Assembly (NCBI RefSeq): GCF_011397635.1
Contig: NC_064761.1
Location: 43,178,143-43,242,142, forward strand
Length of the DNA stretch: 64,000 nt
Direction: 5' to 3'
Source of the DNA: Epinephelus fuscoguttatus
Lineage: Eukaryota > Chordata > Actinopteri > Perciformes > Serranidae
Position 1 is the first letter of the stretch; each line of letters starts with the position of its first letter. Position numbers and translations under genes: made by a program. The notes beneath the pieces were generated by a model. The model ran no database searches. It had not been told where the DNA came from and was given only the letters and a program-made list of their open reading frames with translations. Positions 1 to 13,200 of the stretch are shown here, in pieces.

Positions 1-190
1 AGTATGTCGCGCAATGTTTAAGAGTGGAAACGCCTCTGAGGCAGTATTTCACATGAAGTATCTGAAGCTCCTGAAACCTCTCAGCCTTCACATGTGCATC
101 AACATTAGGTGTGCAAAGCCATCTAGAGGGCCAGATTGGACCCTTTGGTGGGCTGGTTCTGGCCCCCGGGCCATGTGTTTGACACCCCTG
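1..190. mobile_element. hAT-type nonautonomous element, one end
   Basis: The segment ends at TGTTTGACACCCCTG (176-190), the reverse complement of the CAGGGGTGTCAAACA terminus common in hAT elements. The preceding bases, with repeated GGCC-rich strings, are typical of that family's interior. The other end is outside the window or unrecognisable. It lies in the pfas intron before exon 1287. Confidence 0.5.
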
Positions 191-205
191 GTCTAGAAGC
201 TTACA

Positions 206-472
206 GTGGGAAGTGCAAACGGACTATCAAGCGAACCAAAGAGAGGAAGTGACGTAAAGCGCAGTGCATTTTGGGTAGGAAAAAACAAAGCCAACAGCGT
301 GAACCAGGAGAAGCAGAAAAAAAAAAGAAATAATTGGAAAATGTCTCGCGGACAGACGAGGAGTCGTGAGGAGGTGCAGGCGCTTATTGATACATGGTCA
401 GAGGACTATATGTCGCAGTTGCTTGTGGCTACCCACCATGGATTTCCGTTTTCGGTCGTGACCAATCGATGA
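206..472 (+). pseudogene. Fragment of a SANT/Myb-like (Harbinger-type) protein
   Basis: A short frame contains MSRGQTRSREEVQALIDTW, which resembles the start of the Myb/SANT-like DNA-binding domain encoded beside PIF/Harbinger transposases: a conserved acidic EEV, an aliphatic pair, then Trp. It breaks off after about 20 matching residues and runs into unrelated sequence and a stop. It has no splice context in pfas, so I read it as a transposon remnant in an intron. Confidence 0.35.
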
Positions 473-754
473 ACCGGGTTTTCTTCTTCCTCGTGCTTTT
501 TTTCTTCCTGGTCAATGGTCGTTTCGGGCAATACCGCCCCCAAACGAGCAGCTGGTGTAACTGCGTGACGTTGTCCAGGCGGTTTGGTCCACTTTAAAAA
601 AGTGCAGTGTGAAAGTGAACTGAACCAAATGAAGGTGTGAAGTTTTTCATCATTCACCACCCAGTCGAACTGAATCCACCGGACTATCCTGGTGTGAATG
701 CGTCCTTAGAGTCAATTCATTTTTGATTTTCTGTAACAGCTTATCCTGTTGGGG

Positions 755-1030
755 GTCACGGCAGGGTACACCCTGGACAGGTCACCAGACTATCACAGGG
801 CTGACACATAGAGACAGACAACCATTCACACTCACATTCACACCTACGGACAATTTAGAGTCACCAATTAACCTGCATGTCTTTGGACTGTGGGAGGAAG
901 CTGGAGCACCTGGAGGAAACCCATGCTGACACAGGGAGAGCATGCAGACTCCACACAGAAGGGCTCCCCCACCCTGGAGTTTGAACCCTCCACCCCATGT
1001 TTGAACCAGGAACCCTCTTGCTGTGAGGGA
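755..1030 (+). repeat. Common teleost interspersed repeat, copy 1
   Basis: This is a sequence I recognise from many fish genomes, with an internal stretch about GGACAGGTCACCAG, TAACCTGCATGTCTTTGGAC and TGTGGGAGGAAGCTGGAG. The same core occurs in reverse at about 59760-59945, where the translated core is shared. Its class (SINE or LINE-derived) is not certain to me. Confidence 0.6.
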
Positions 1031-1286
1031 CAATGCATCATGTCATTTATTCTTAGAACATAGGTGAATCATGTTGTGTAGAAAGCCTTAAGAACAGTGG
1101 TGCCAGGATCAGTTCTTTAGTTTCATTATTTGTCAGAAAACACAAATAGTTTCTATAAAATAAAACGGAGAATAGCAAAGACATTTTGGCATCTTGGTGG
1201 TTTCAACTTGATAAATGATGTTATCTCTGTTTTCAGTCTACAGATGGACCGATTGATATTTAATTGTTCTGATTCCCTCCCCTCAG

Positions 1287-4200
1287 GTTTTGCTCGTTCT
1301 TTCGGCATGCGGCTGGCTAATGGAGAGCGGCGAGAGTGGATTAAGCCAATCATGTTCAGCGGTGGTCTGGGCTCTATTGAAGACACACACATACAGAAAG
1401 AAGAGGCGGAGGCCGGTAATGTTTTAGCCCAGTGTGTGTGTGGAATGTGTTTAATCGATGCTGCGGCTATATTTACACACATCCATTAATGACTCACGGC
1501 GTCTCTCTGCTCCTCTGCTCTACTTGTCGATCAGGAATGGAAGTGGTGAAGATCGGAGGGCCGGTGTACAGGATCGGCGTGGGAGGAGGAGCGGCCTCCT
1601 CTGTACAAGTACGTGTGCTACAGTAAATCACACAGCAGCGACCTCACCTGATGTTTCGGTGTGTTGAAATACATGTTGGCTTGCAGGTCCAGGGGGACAA
1701 CTCCAGTGACAGAGATCTGGGTGCAGTGCAGAGGGGAGACGCCGAGATGGAGCAGAAGATGAATCGTGCTCTCAGGGCGTGTTTGGAAAGAAGCAGCGGG
1801 AACCCAATCTGCAGTATCCATGATCAGGGGGCGGGAGGAAATGGTGTGAGACATGGGCTCTTTTCATGATTTATGTAAAGCTTTGATGATGAGACAAAAA
1901 TGAACATGTTGAATCACATTGGCATCTTCAGGTAATGTGCTTAAGGAGCTCAGTGAGCCAGCGGGAGCTGTAATCTACTGCAGTAGATTCAAGGTAATGA
2001 GCACATGAACACGTCTCCAAACACATTCTGCTGCTTCTCATTTTAATTCACTCCGACTGTTTCCTCTTATTGTTTACTTTTCCCTCCATCTTTGTTTTAT
2101 AGAAAGGTGACCCCACACTGAGTGTGCTGGAGCTGTGGGGGGCAGAGTATCAGGAGAGCAACGCCCTGCTGCTCCGTCCATCTGACAGGAGCTTCCTGGA
2201 GAGGGTGTGTCAGAGGGAGAAGTGTCCCGTTGACTTTGTGGGAAACATCACTGGAGACGGCAAGGCACGTTTCAGCCTGGATCAAGTCAATAAAAGCACA
2301 TCCTCTGCACAAATCAATACGTTTTAATGATCAGTGGTTGTTGGCTGGGTCATATAAGCTCAAGTATCACACTACAACCCAGTCATACCCTTTATAGGTA
2401 CTTTACTGTTTTTGTAAGCTCAAAACAAAAATGTAGTTTTTGAACAAGCTGCAGTCAACAAGCGATTCTGCTCCTCTGCTCTTCTCTAATTATACAAAGA
2501 GTGCTTCTGCCTCCCTGCTGAACCCAGGTGCACTCTTTCATTCGGCAGATATTAATTAAACATGAATCAGTACACCATAGTACAAACGTAATTCGGTTGG
2601 TATCCATAAGTACCAAGTCCAGCACACGACCCTGTTCGAGATCAGCATCATTTGTCTTTATTTCGGTCTTAATTTCTGCTACAGATTGTGCTGGTGGATG
2701 ATGAGGGAGGCAGCGGTGATGAAGCCGACAGGAGGCGCCGTCCTGTCGACCTGCAGCTGGAGTGGGTTCTGGGGAAGATGCCACAGAAGGTGTTTAAGAT
2801 GGAGCGTCTGGCCTCAACCCATCAGCCTCTGGCTCTTCCTGCGGGGCTGAAAGTCAAAGATGCGCTGGACAGAGTTTTACGTTTGCCCGCCGTGGCGTCC
2901 AAACGCTACCTGACCAACAAGGTGTGTTTTCCATCCTCTCTGTCTTTAGAGGTACATTTGTGCAGACACTTTGTGACTCTCCGTGTCTTCACTCCCTCCC
3001 TCCCTCAGGTGGACCGGTCTGTTACTGGGTTGGTTGCCCAGCAACAATGCGTCGGCCCTCTTCACACCCCATTGGCCGACGTAGCCGTTGTTGCTCTGTC
3101 ACCGTTCAGCCTGGAGGGAGCAGCCACTGCCATCGGAGAGCAGCCAATTAAAGGGCTGGTGTGTCCCACAGCCGGGGCTCGCATGGCTGTTGGAGAAGCT
3201 CTGACCAATTTGGTGTTTGCCAGAGTCACAGCTCTAAAGGTGAGAGGCTGACGAAGAGTGTGAGGAGAAGCACAGATAGGACAGATCAAAATACTGCACA
3301 TAATGATCCTGTTCGAGAGCGTACTTCAGTACTGAATTATCTCTGTTGTTGAAGTCCACTTCAGTTTGGAATTGGTTTTTCCTTTTTTTAAGTGAATTCT
3401 GGTAAATGTGGTGTGTTTTCAGGATGTGAAGTGTAGTGGTAACTGGATGTGGGCTGCTAAGCTGCCTGGTGAGGGAGCCTGCCTGTGGGAGGCCTGCAAA
3501 GCCATGTGTGAGGTCATGGGTCAGCTGGGAGTGGCCATCGACGGGGGCAAGGACTCTCTGAGTATGGCCGCTAGAGTGGGGAAAGAGACGGTCAAAGCTC
3601 CAGGTACACTCACTGTGTGTCCCTGTGTGTGTTTACATGCGTCTGTGTATGTGTCTTCATTAAGCTCAGCTCTTCCACTGCTTCTGTTTCAGGTGCTCTG
3701 GTTATTTCAGCGTATGCTGTTTGTCCTGACATCACAGCCACTGTGACGCCCGACCTCGAAGACCCAGATGGAAAAGGTATTTCTTTCTAAAGGCCCAGAT
3801 GTACTGAAAGCAATAATTGATTTGCCTCATTCGATGCACGTCACTTGATGCTCCTGTGGCGCACTGCAGCCATCAGATGTGAAATGGCAGCACCACAGAG
3901 GTTACAGGTTCCTCCATTAACGCTCGGTACATTTCTGTTTGCGTCATGTTATATGAAAATGTACAACCACAGAATCAGCAGGATTTTGGTTACAAGAGGA
4001 AGAAGATTTTAAGAGTTTATTAATCCCGGAGGAGAGATTCAGTTTTTTTTCACTTTGTTGTCACATACACAGGCCGGAAATACACACATTCACCAACAGG
4101 ACCTATACATGCATTATATAGAAAGATGTCAGAGCGAGGAGAGGTTTAATGCCTCACTCAAGGGCACCTTGGCAGTGCCCAGGAGGTGAACAAGCACCTC

Positions 4201-7200
4201 TCCAGCTACCAGTAATATTACATAAATATATATATTAAAGGTTATTCACTTCACCTGTCAGTGGTTTGAATGTTTTGGCTGATCAGTGTGTACACATACA
4301 CACACACATATATATGAGGCAGGAGGGTGTGTGCTGCTGCTTTTGTCAGTTGGATGGCAGTAGAAAAGCTGTAAAGCCACTGGGGACCAGCCAGCTCATT
4401 TCATCTTTTATTTTTTCTTCCAAGTGGGTGAAAGTCACATAAAGCACAAACTCTGAACCCATCAGCTGTCGGTCTGATGACAGTCGGCCTCTGGGGGCAA
4501 CAGCCAATATTCAGAGGTTCCAGTGCACCTAGTGCAGGGGAAGGCAACCTGCGGCTCCAGAGACACATCCTGCTCTGTAGCTCCTGTGATTATGTTTTTA
4601 ACATTTAAATGTTCATATACCAATGAAGTGATTCTTACATTCTTCAGTTGTAAACATTTATAGCCTACACACCAGAATATTCAAATGTTTCAACATTTCA
4701 TCTAAAATGTGTCTCATACATCTACTTCCTGGTGCTTTTCCCCTAGATTGTGCTAAACCTGAGTAGCAGTGGCGAGTCTTGAGTCTCCCTCACCAATCTT
4801 GCTTTGGGTTTCAAATCCAAAAGGAAAAGTCTTTTTAATGGTGCATGGACATATTCATTTACTGTCACCACTAACGCTGCAAAGTTAAAGTACTAGTACT
4901 ACAAGCAGCCACCTTGTGGTGAAACATGTTGGATGCTGATTAAGACCGGTTAGTGATGTTGTTAGGATAATGTAGACTCAGTAGACCATGTTACCTTCTC
5001 TATAATGCTCAGATATGATCAGCGGCCCCAAACAGATTTTTATTACCTCCTTGGGTCAAATGTGGCTGACCCCTGACCTCGCAGATATCTGGGCCAAGAC
5101 CTCCTCTTCTGTGTGCTGGTCATTTTGGCTGATCTATATAAACACATATCTGCATTTGATCGTAGAGAAATAAAACTAATTAATACAAAGTTAGATCATC
5201 ATTAGACTATAGCCGATGGGTGCAGAGATTGCATTAAGTCCGAAGCGTTCCGCCTCTCCACACTGACTGTTTACGTGCCGCTCAAACAGGATTGGTCTAT
5301 ACGGTAACACTTTACTTGAAAGTATCTACATAAGAGTGACATGACACTGTCATAACTATGACATGACACGGTCATGAACCTGTCATGAACATCATGTACA
5401 TGTCATTAATGTTTATGACTGCTGTCATTAAGTGTCATTCGGTTTTTGTAATGACAAGTTGACATTAAATTTGTTTGGGATGTCCTTATAATGACAACTT
5501 GACATTAATCAAAGTGACATTACCAGAAGATGTCTTTGTCATGACGAGTTGACATTAAATTTGTTTGGGATGTCCTTATAATGACAACTTGACATTAATC
5601 AAAGTGACATTACCAGAAGTTGTCTTTGTCATGATGAGTTGACATTAAATTTGTTTGGGATGTCCTTATAATGACAACTTGACATTAATCAAAGTGACAT
5701 TACCAGAAGTTGTCTTTGTCATGACGAGTTGACATTAAATTTGTTTGGGATGTCCTTATAATGACAACTTGACATTAATCAAAGTGACATTACCAGAAGT
5801 TGTCTTTGTCATGACAAGTTGACATTAACAAGAAATGCACCTCTTTTTATGCTTATGACAAGTTGACATAATCATTGATACAAAGACATCTTCTGGTAAT
5901 GTCACTTTAATTAATGTCAAGTTGTCATTATAAGGACATCCCAAACAAATTTAATGTCAACTTGTCATGACAAAGACAACTTCTGGTAATGTCACTTTAA
6001 TTAATGTCAAGTTGTCATAATCAAGACAACCCAAACAATGTCAACTTGTCGTTACAAAAACCAAATGACACTTAATGACAGCAGTCATAAACGTTAATGA
6101 CATGTACATAATGTTCATGACAGGTTCATGACACTGTCATGTCATAGTTATGACAGTGTCATGTCACTCTTATGTAGACACCTTCAAGTAAAGTGTTACT
6201 GTCTATGCTACTCAGACTACAAACAGAAACCAGAACACTCCAGATCCCAAAATCTTGTTCAGTTCCCAGCAGATTGTACATATGCATATCTATTTATGGA
6301 GATCACATGATGTACAGCTGATTAACTCTGTACTACGTTAAATAATGGCTGCTGTTAGCTTTATGTAGCAAATTAGGTTCAAAGACCAGTAAACATTCAT
6401 ATAGAATAGATGATATTAGGTGGGTCTGTTATGCTAACATAACTACCAAGGGTTTAAGCTGTTATTTTAGTATCTGACATGTGACAACACCGTGGCTAAG
6501 ATCTATACAAGTATCCATTGGCAGTGGGAGTTGTTTCAGCACTGCTTATATTGTTTATAAAGTTTAAAGCTAAGCTAAGCTAATGTCAGCTGTCTTTTTT
6601 TATTTCCTTCGCTTTTTTATTTTTACTGTCTCAGGTTCAATCCATACAATTATCCTAAACAAAGATAGTTATACAATGTGACAAGGAAACAAAAAAGACA
6701 AAACAAAAACAAAAAAAGCCGTCAGCCGTTGCCATAGTATCAGTACACAGCCAGTAAACAAACTAAATGAGTAGAATGATTTATTGGCTCTTATATTGGC
6801 TCTTTAAAACAGATCAAAAGACACATGGTAAGTCAATAAGCATAAGTTCATCGAAACAATAGCTTTGGTCACTGGAGCCTCATTTGATGTTACAAAACTG
6901 AAACAAGGTCAGTTTGTGCGCCTCATAATGTTTTTAGTGGGTGTTGGGTCATTTAAGACAATAGGTGGTTTTCTTTTAAACACTCAGCAGATGCACACAC
7001 ACACACACACACACACACAGACTCAGTTATAATCAGAGCATATGTGAGATTGTTCTGTTTTCATAGTTACGAAAAGTTTTATTCTTGGCAGAAATACAAC
7101 TTCTGAATTTGAAATATCCTCATTTCACCCAGGCTGCACACATCTCTCTCCAGCAACCACGCACACACATTCCACACACACTCCTCAGTAACAGACTCTG

Positions 7201-10200
7201 ACCCTTTGTCCTTTGTCTGCAGGCGTGTTGTTGTGGGTTCCTCTCAGTCCAGGCCGTCATCGTCTGGGAGGCTCTGCCCTGGCTCAGTGCTTCAGCCAGC
7301 TGGGAGACTGCTCTCCTGACCTGGAGCAGCCAGAGCTATTGACTGCCTGCTTCAGCACCACACAGACACTCATACACGGTCAGCATGCACTCGCAGGCAG
7401 AGAGCTACCTGCCACGGAGGAGGAGAAAGTTAAAGCATTGTTTACTGTGATGCTCTGTGGGCAAACTTTTCCTCTGCTTCATTTTCATATTCAGTTTATT
7501 CTCCTAACAGATTTGGACTGTGACACAGTGCCACCTAGTGGTTTAACTGAGTAGTGTTGGTTAATAAAAAGGAGCAGGACCTGGTGGCTCTTCTCTCTTC
7601 TGACACATTACCTGCTGAGTAACGATGAAACTACTTTGACTGCACAGCACACTGTCAAAGTTATCTTTGTAGTCAGTGAATCAGAATGAGAGATTCCTGT
7701 TCTTTCAGATCATCTGCTGACTGCAGGACATGACATCAGCGATGGAGGCCTCATTTCCTGCTTGTTAGAGATGGCGTTTGCTGGAAATCGTGGGATTGAC
7801 GTTGAGCTGTCGTCACAAGGAGCTGGAGGTTAGTGAGCTGATGTGTGTGTGAAAGTGTGTAGTTGTAATCATAGACAGTATGGAAGAAGTAGACGTAGCC
7901 AGTGTGATGTCACCTCAGTTTATGGACTCAACGTTTGAAGCCTTGACTTTGGCGATCTTGGATTATTGCAGCCATGAGTGACGGTATTTAGAGCAGAGGA
8001 TGAGCATTGCTACTAGGGATGTACGATGATATCACGTCATTGGTATCAGCTGATCTTGGCTTAGGAATGAAATATCGGAATCGGCCAACATGCTCATTTC
8101 TGCTGATATGACAAACTAGGGTTGGGTACCGAAACTCGGTACTTTTTGTACTTGGTACCGATTCACGTCGGTACTACAGAGTACCGATTCACTTAAAATG
8201 AATCAGTGCCAAATTTCGGTACCTGGGGTGGAGGCGGAGCGAGAGCGTATGACTCACACCTCAGACTCGGCAACAATGGCGACAAAAAAAATGTGCAGGC
8301 AAAAGTTAACGTGCAGCGCTGTTCCTAAATGTTCTCAATAAAATGTTGAAACTGAGAAGTTTAGACTATGGGCCCGAACGACGCATAGTGCGTCCAAATT
8401 TACACCCGTTCTTCTCTGTGGATTTTCTCTGCAACCGTGCGTCATAGCAAGAAGCCACGCAAAACAGCGACAACAGCAGAACTGTAGCTTTCCGACAAGG
8501 CCACTTGTCATTAATCCAGTGTTTTCACAGCAAAAAGAATTGATAAAGTTACAATAAAATGATGTATAACAGAGCTTTCATACAGCTCTGCACACACATT
8601 ACTGTTGGATGGATTACTTGCGAATGCAGGCTCGCACAGAAATGCTACATATATCACATGAAAGCGCAGACCAGTGATAACACACACATCAATGTGCTGT
8701 CATCCCATCACGCTGTAAATCCAGATTAATTGTCTACAAAATAAAAACCTGACGAATTTCTTTACAATCCATTACACAGATCTTGTTATCAGTCACTTCA
8801 TATAGTGAGGAATATCGTATCTTACCACGTCTTAGGCTTGCGTGTGTTTCTCCCTGTCTATCCACATTTGTAGTCCGGCTTTCAAGATGCAAATATCTCC
8901 ATATTGTCCAGTTGACACTCCATCAAACTTTGTATGACAAGACCAGCCACTTCACCTTTGCGCACCCAGACAACTGCAGCCTAATTATTAAGTAAACATT
9001 AACATGTTTACTGAGGTAATAAATCGAGTGAGAAGTAGGGTCATCTTCTCATAAATACAGTCTGACTCCTCTTGCAGCCACTGGAGTCGCCCCCTGCTGG
9101 CCATTAGGAAAAAATGCAGGTTTAAAGCACCGTCACATGGGCCTCACTTCTCAGACCTGCAGGCTACGTCCACCTTCTTTATACAGCCTGTGACTGTAAT
9201 CATGAACTCATGCTGTGTCTTTGCTGCTTCTCTGTCTACACAGTCATGGAGCTGTTGTTCAGCGAGGAGCTGGGTTTGGTTCTGGAGGTTTCACAGCTCG
9301 ATGTAGAAACAGTGTGTCAGAGATACAGCGACGCAGGCGTGCAGTGCCATCGCGTCGGCAGAACCTGCGGCTTCGGACCAGAGGCAGTGGTGAGACATCA
9401 ACCTCAGTGTGTCTTCACAAGATTCATCTCATCTGTGATGACCGTTGATTCCCCTCACTTGTCTTTTAGGTCAGTGTTCGTGTGGATGGACAGGAAGTGC
9501 TGAGAGAGCCGCTGCCTCACCTCAGAGCATTATGGGAGGACACCAGTTTCCAGCTGGAGCGCCTCCAGGCCAATGAGATCTGTGTGAAACAGGAAGAGGA
9601 TGGGCTCGCCAAGAGGACACAGCCCTACTTCAAACTGACCTTTGACCCCTCTGAAGTGCCCAGCATCAGCCAGCTCAGTAAGACCAAACAGGATTGATAC
9701 CATTTACAGTGATTTGGTGTTTTCTGAGGCAGAGTCCTGCGTCGGGTTGGGCACCCTGGGTCACCTGCAAAACAAGGGATTCAGGGGTGGTGTTTTTTCC
9801 GAACTTTATTTCCAGAATCAATTCTGGGAGAAAAAAAACAAACACAGGTTGGATCACTGTCGCTGGATCATAATTATTTTAAGATGATGTGAATCCTGTT
9901 TTAAAGTAGTACTTTAGTTTCACACGTATGAAATGACCCAGGATGATCGCTGTTAACGTGCTGCTTAACCAAATTATTTGAACAGCACATTGTTATTATG
10001 GGATGTGCGGTTTCGCTTTGGGCCATGGATCTTGTGTCAGCGGGTCAGGTCGGGTTGCTGAACTATTTGGTCATATGTGCAGGTGGTGGTATTGCACATT
10101 GCGGTTTCGTTTCGGGAGCAGGTCTTAAAAATCAGACCGGTACAGGACTTTGTTCCAAGACTGCAACTGATTGCTGTTTTCATTATCAAGTAATCCTTCA

Positions 10201-13200
10201 ATTATTCTTTGATGACTGCATTAATCATTTGGTGGATAAAATGTTAGAAATAACAAACATATAGCCTTCACAGTTTGCCAGAATATACACTCACCGGCCA
10301 CTTTATTAGGTACACCTGTTCAACCGCCTGTAAACACAAACAGCTAAGTAGCTAAGCATGTTGTAGCATTTAGTCATGTAGACATGGTGAAGACGAACTG
10401 CTGAAGTTCAAACGCAGCTGATGCCAGAGGTCAGAGGAGAATGGCCAGACTGGTTCAAGATGATAGAAAGGCAACAGGAAGTCAAATAAGCACTGGTTCC
10501 AACCAAGGTGTGCAGAAGAGCATCTCTGAAGCAACAACACCTTGTCCAACCTTGAAGCAGATGGGCTACAGCAGCAGAAGACCACACCAGGTGCCACTCC
10601 TGACAGCTAACAACAGGAAACTGAGGCTACAATTCACACGGGTTTTCTCACCAAAACTGGACAATAGAAGATTGGAAAAACCACATTCAGATGGAAGCAT
10701 GGATCCATCCTGCCTTGTATCAACGCTTCAGGCTGCTGCTGCTGCTGCTGGTGGTGTAATGGTGTGGGGGAGATTTTCTTAGTACCAACTGAGCATGGTT
10801 TAAACACCACAGCCTACCTGAGTATTGTTGCTGAGCGTGTCCATCCCTTTATGACCACAGTGTACCCATCTTCTGATGGCTACTTCCAGCAGGATAACGC
10901 ACCATGTCACAAAGCTCACATCATCTCAAACATGACAATGAGTTCACTGTACTCCAATGGCCTCCACAGTCACCAGATCTCAGTCCAATAGAGCACCTTT
11001 GGGATGTGCTGGAACGGGAGATTCTCATCATGGACCAACATCTCTGAGGAATGTTTCCAGCACCTTGTTGAATCTGTGACATCAAGAATTAAAAAGGAGT
11101 CCAACCTGGTACCAGCAAGGTGTCCCTAATAAAGTGGCTACTGAGTGCATGCCAGATAAAACTGGTCTGACCAGCATTAAAAGACAAAAGTCTTCAACGC
11201 AGTCAAGTTTAAATCGTTCAGTCATTTTAACCACTAAGTGTTTGATATGTGATTCTTTAGGTGCAGGCCAGCCTCGTGTAGCTGTGGTCAGGGAGGAGGG
11301 CAGTAATGGAGATCGAGAGATGTCTGTGTCTCTGTATATGGCGGGCTTTGAGGTAACTATTTAAAGCTTCATTAGGTGGATTATATGTTGACGCTGGCTG
11401 TGTTGCTGGTGTGTGTGACTCCTGTCTGTGTCTTTGTGTAGGTGTGGGATGTCAACATGCAGGACCTGTGCTCCGGCTCTCTGACTCTGGAGTCGTTCAA
11501 AGCAGTCGTGTTCGTCGGTGGATTCAGCTACGCAGACGTTCTGGGATCAGCTAAAGGCAAACAGCAGCACTACATACACATGCTCACAGACCACTTTGAT
11601 ATACAAATCCTTTTTGTGTAACACCATCCATCCTTTATAACAGGCTGGGCTGCTACTGTTGCATATAACCCCAAGGCCAAGGCTGAGTTCGATCGCTTCC
11701 GGCGGCGGGATGACACACTAAGTCTAGGAGTGTGTAATGGCTGCCAGCTGCTGGCCCTGCTGGGCTGGGTGGGAGAGGGCGAGGACGGAGCAGGTACAAG
11801 GAAAAGGCACAGTAATAATAACAACAGGGAAAACAACACTGTAGTAATGAACGAGACGACGCAGCAGCTATATGTGAAAACATCATCTCAGAGACCTTTT
11901 ACAGAGGCTAGTTTAAAATACTTCTTTCCATTTCTCCCCCCAGAGAGTGAAGTGGTGCTGACCCATAATAAGTCTGGCAGGTTTGAGTCTCGATTCATCA
12001 GCGTTGGGATCCAGGAGTCTCCGTCCGTCTGGCTCAGAGGCATGGAGGGCTCAGCTCTGGGAGTCTGGGTCGCACATGGAGAAGGTAGAGTATTGTAACA
12101 TCAATCGTCTTTAATTTGTCACACAAGTTGCCAAAACTGGTGCTTGTAGTTGTAAGTTCTGATAATAACACCAAGCGGTGACGGATTAATGAGACAGAAA
12201 TGCGGCATTGTATCTTACGCCTACCACACAAGAAGACTTTGCAAAGACATCCTCTCACATCTAAAGACAATGCGAGTTTTTAGTCACACACTTTAGGATT
12301 TTGCAAAGACTGGAGGATTTTGCAGGGTCACTGTTTACAGACTACAACTAGATTCCTTTTGAGATAACTTCCCAAATCTTACACCAAACTTCCCTCAAGA
12401 AATGTGACATACTAACAATTCCTTACACGTAAGCAAAAATACGCAACTCTTGAAAGATAAGATGAAAGGCGTCTTATGTCGACAGTATCTTTGTCAATTC
12501 AGCATCAATACAATCCATGCAGATAAACTCTGTTTGTGAACAAACTTTACATTTTGGATTGTGTCTCCTCTACCTCTACATCAGCCTCCATTGGGAGCGG
12601 TCATACTTTAGTGGGACTGAGAGGTGAACTGTTTCAACAATTAAAGATTTCTCACTAAATTAAGAGCTGGATGGTGGAACAGATGCATGTGGAATTAAAC
12701 ACTGGCACTGTTGACTCTAAGGTTGGGCAACATGGCCCTAAAATGATACTGCGATATTTCAGGGCATTTTTGTGATAATGATTTTCTTGATGGTGTGACA
12801 AATTAGTACAAAATTTATTATTGATTTATGAAAATGATCTCTCATTTCTTTAGTTTGTGAACAACAACAGTGACAGATTCAGATTCTGTGGTTCAGCCAA
12901 ATAAAATCTACCACAATTAAACAGTCCCCAAATACAGAAAATGTCCCCTGGGGTCTAATACATATAAATCAACAGGTGATTTCCTTCTCTGTTTTTATGC
13001 TCTGCCATTTCTCCTCTAACCATCACGCTGTGACCTGTGACAGGCTGTTACGATACCACAACTATTACACATTCACATATATGTAGTTTTTTTGTTGCGT
13101 CACGAGCATCGCGTAGGTTTACATTACCAAAGGTTTGTGACAGAATCAGAGAGGAGAGGGAGAGACGCTGTGCTGCTGCCAGAGGAGCCGCTGAATGAGT

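Noticed and set aside
1-1286. Upstream pfas exons within the first 1.3 kb
   Set aside because: No frame there resembles the enzyme; the sequence is repeats, so the preceding exon must lie outside the window.
2122-2397. Continuous frame through the pfas exon 5 donor
   Set aside because: Residues after GDGK do not match the family, and exon 6 continues the conserved protein directly; this is read-through past a GC donor.
5461-5820. Regular repeats considered as a CRISPR array
   Set aside because: The 90-bp units are contiguous with no unique spacers and sit inside a foldback transposon in an animal intron.
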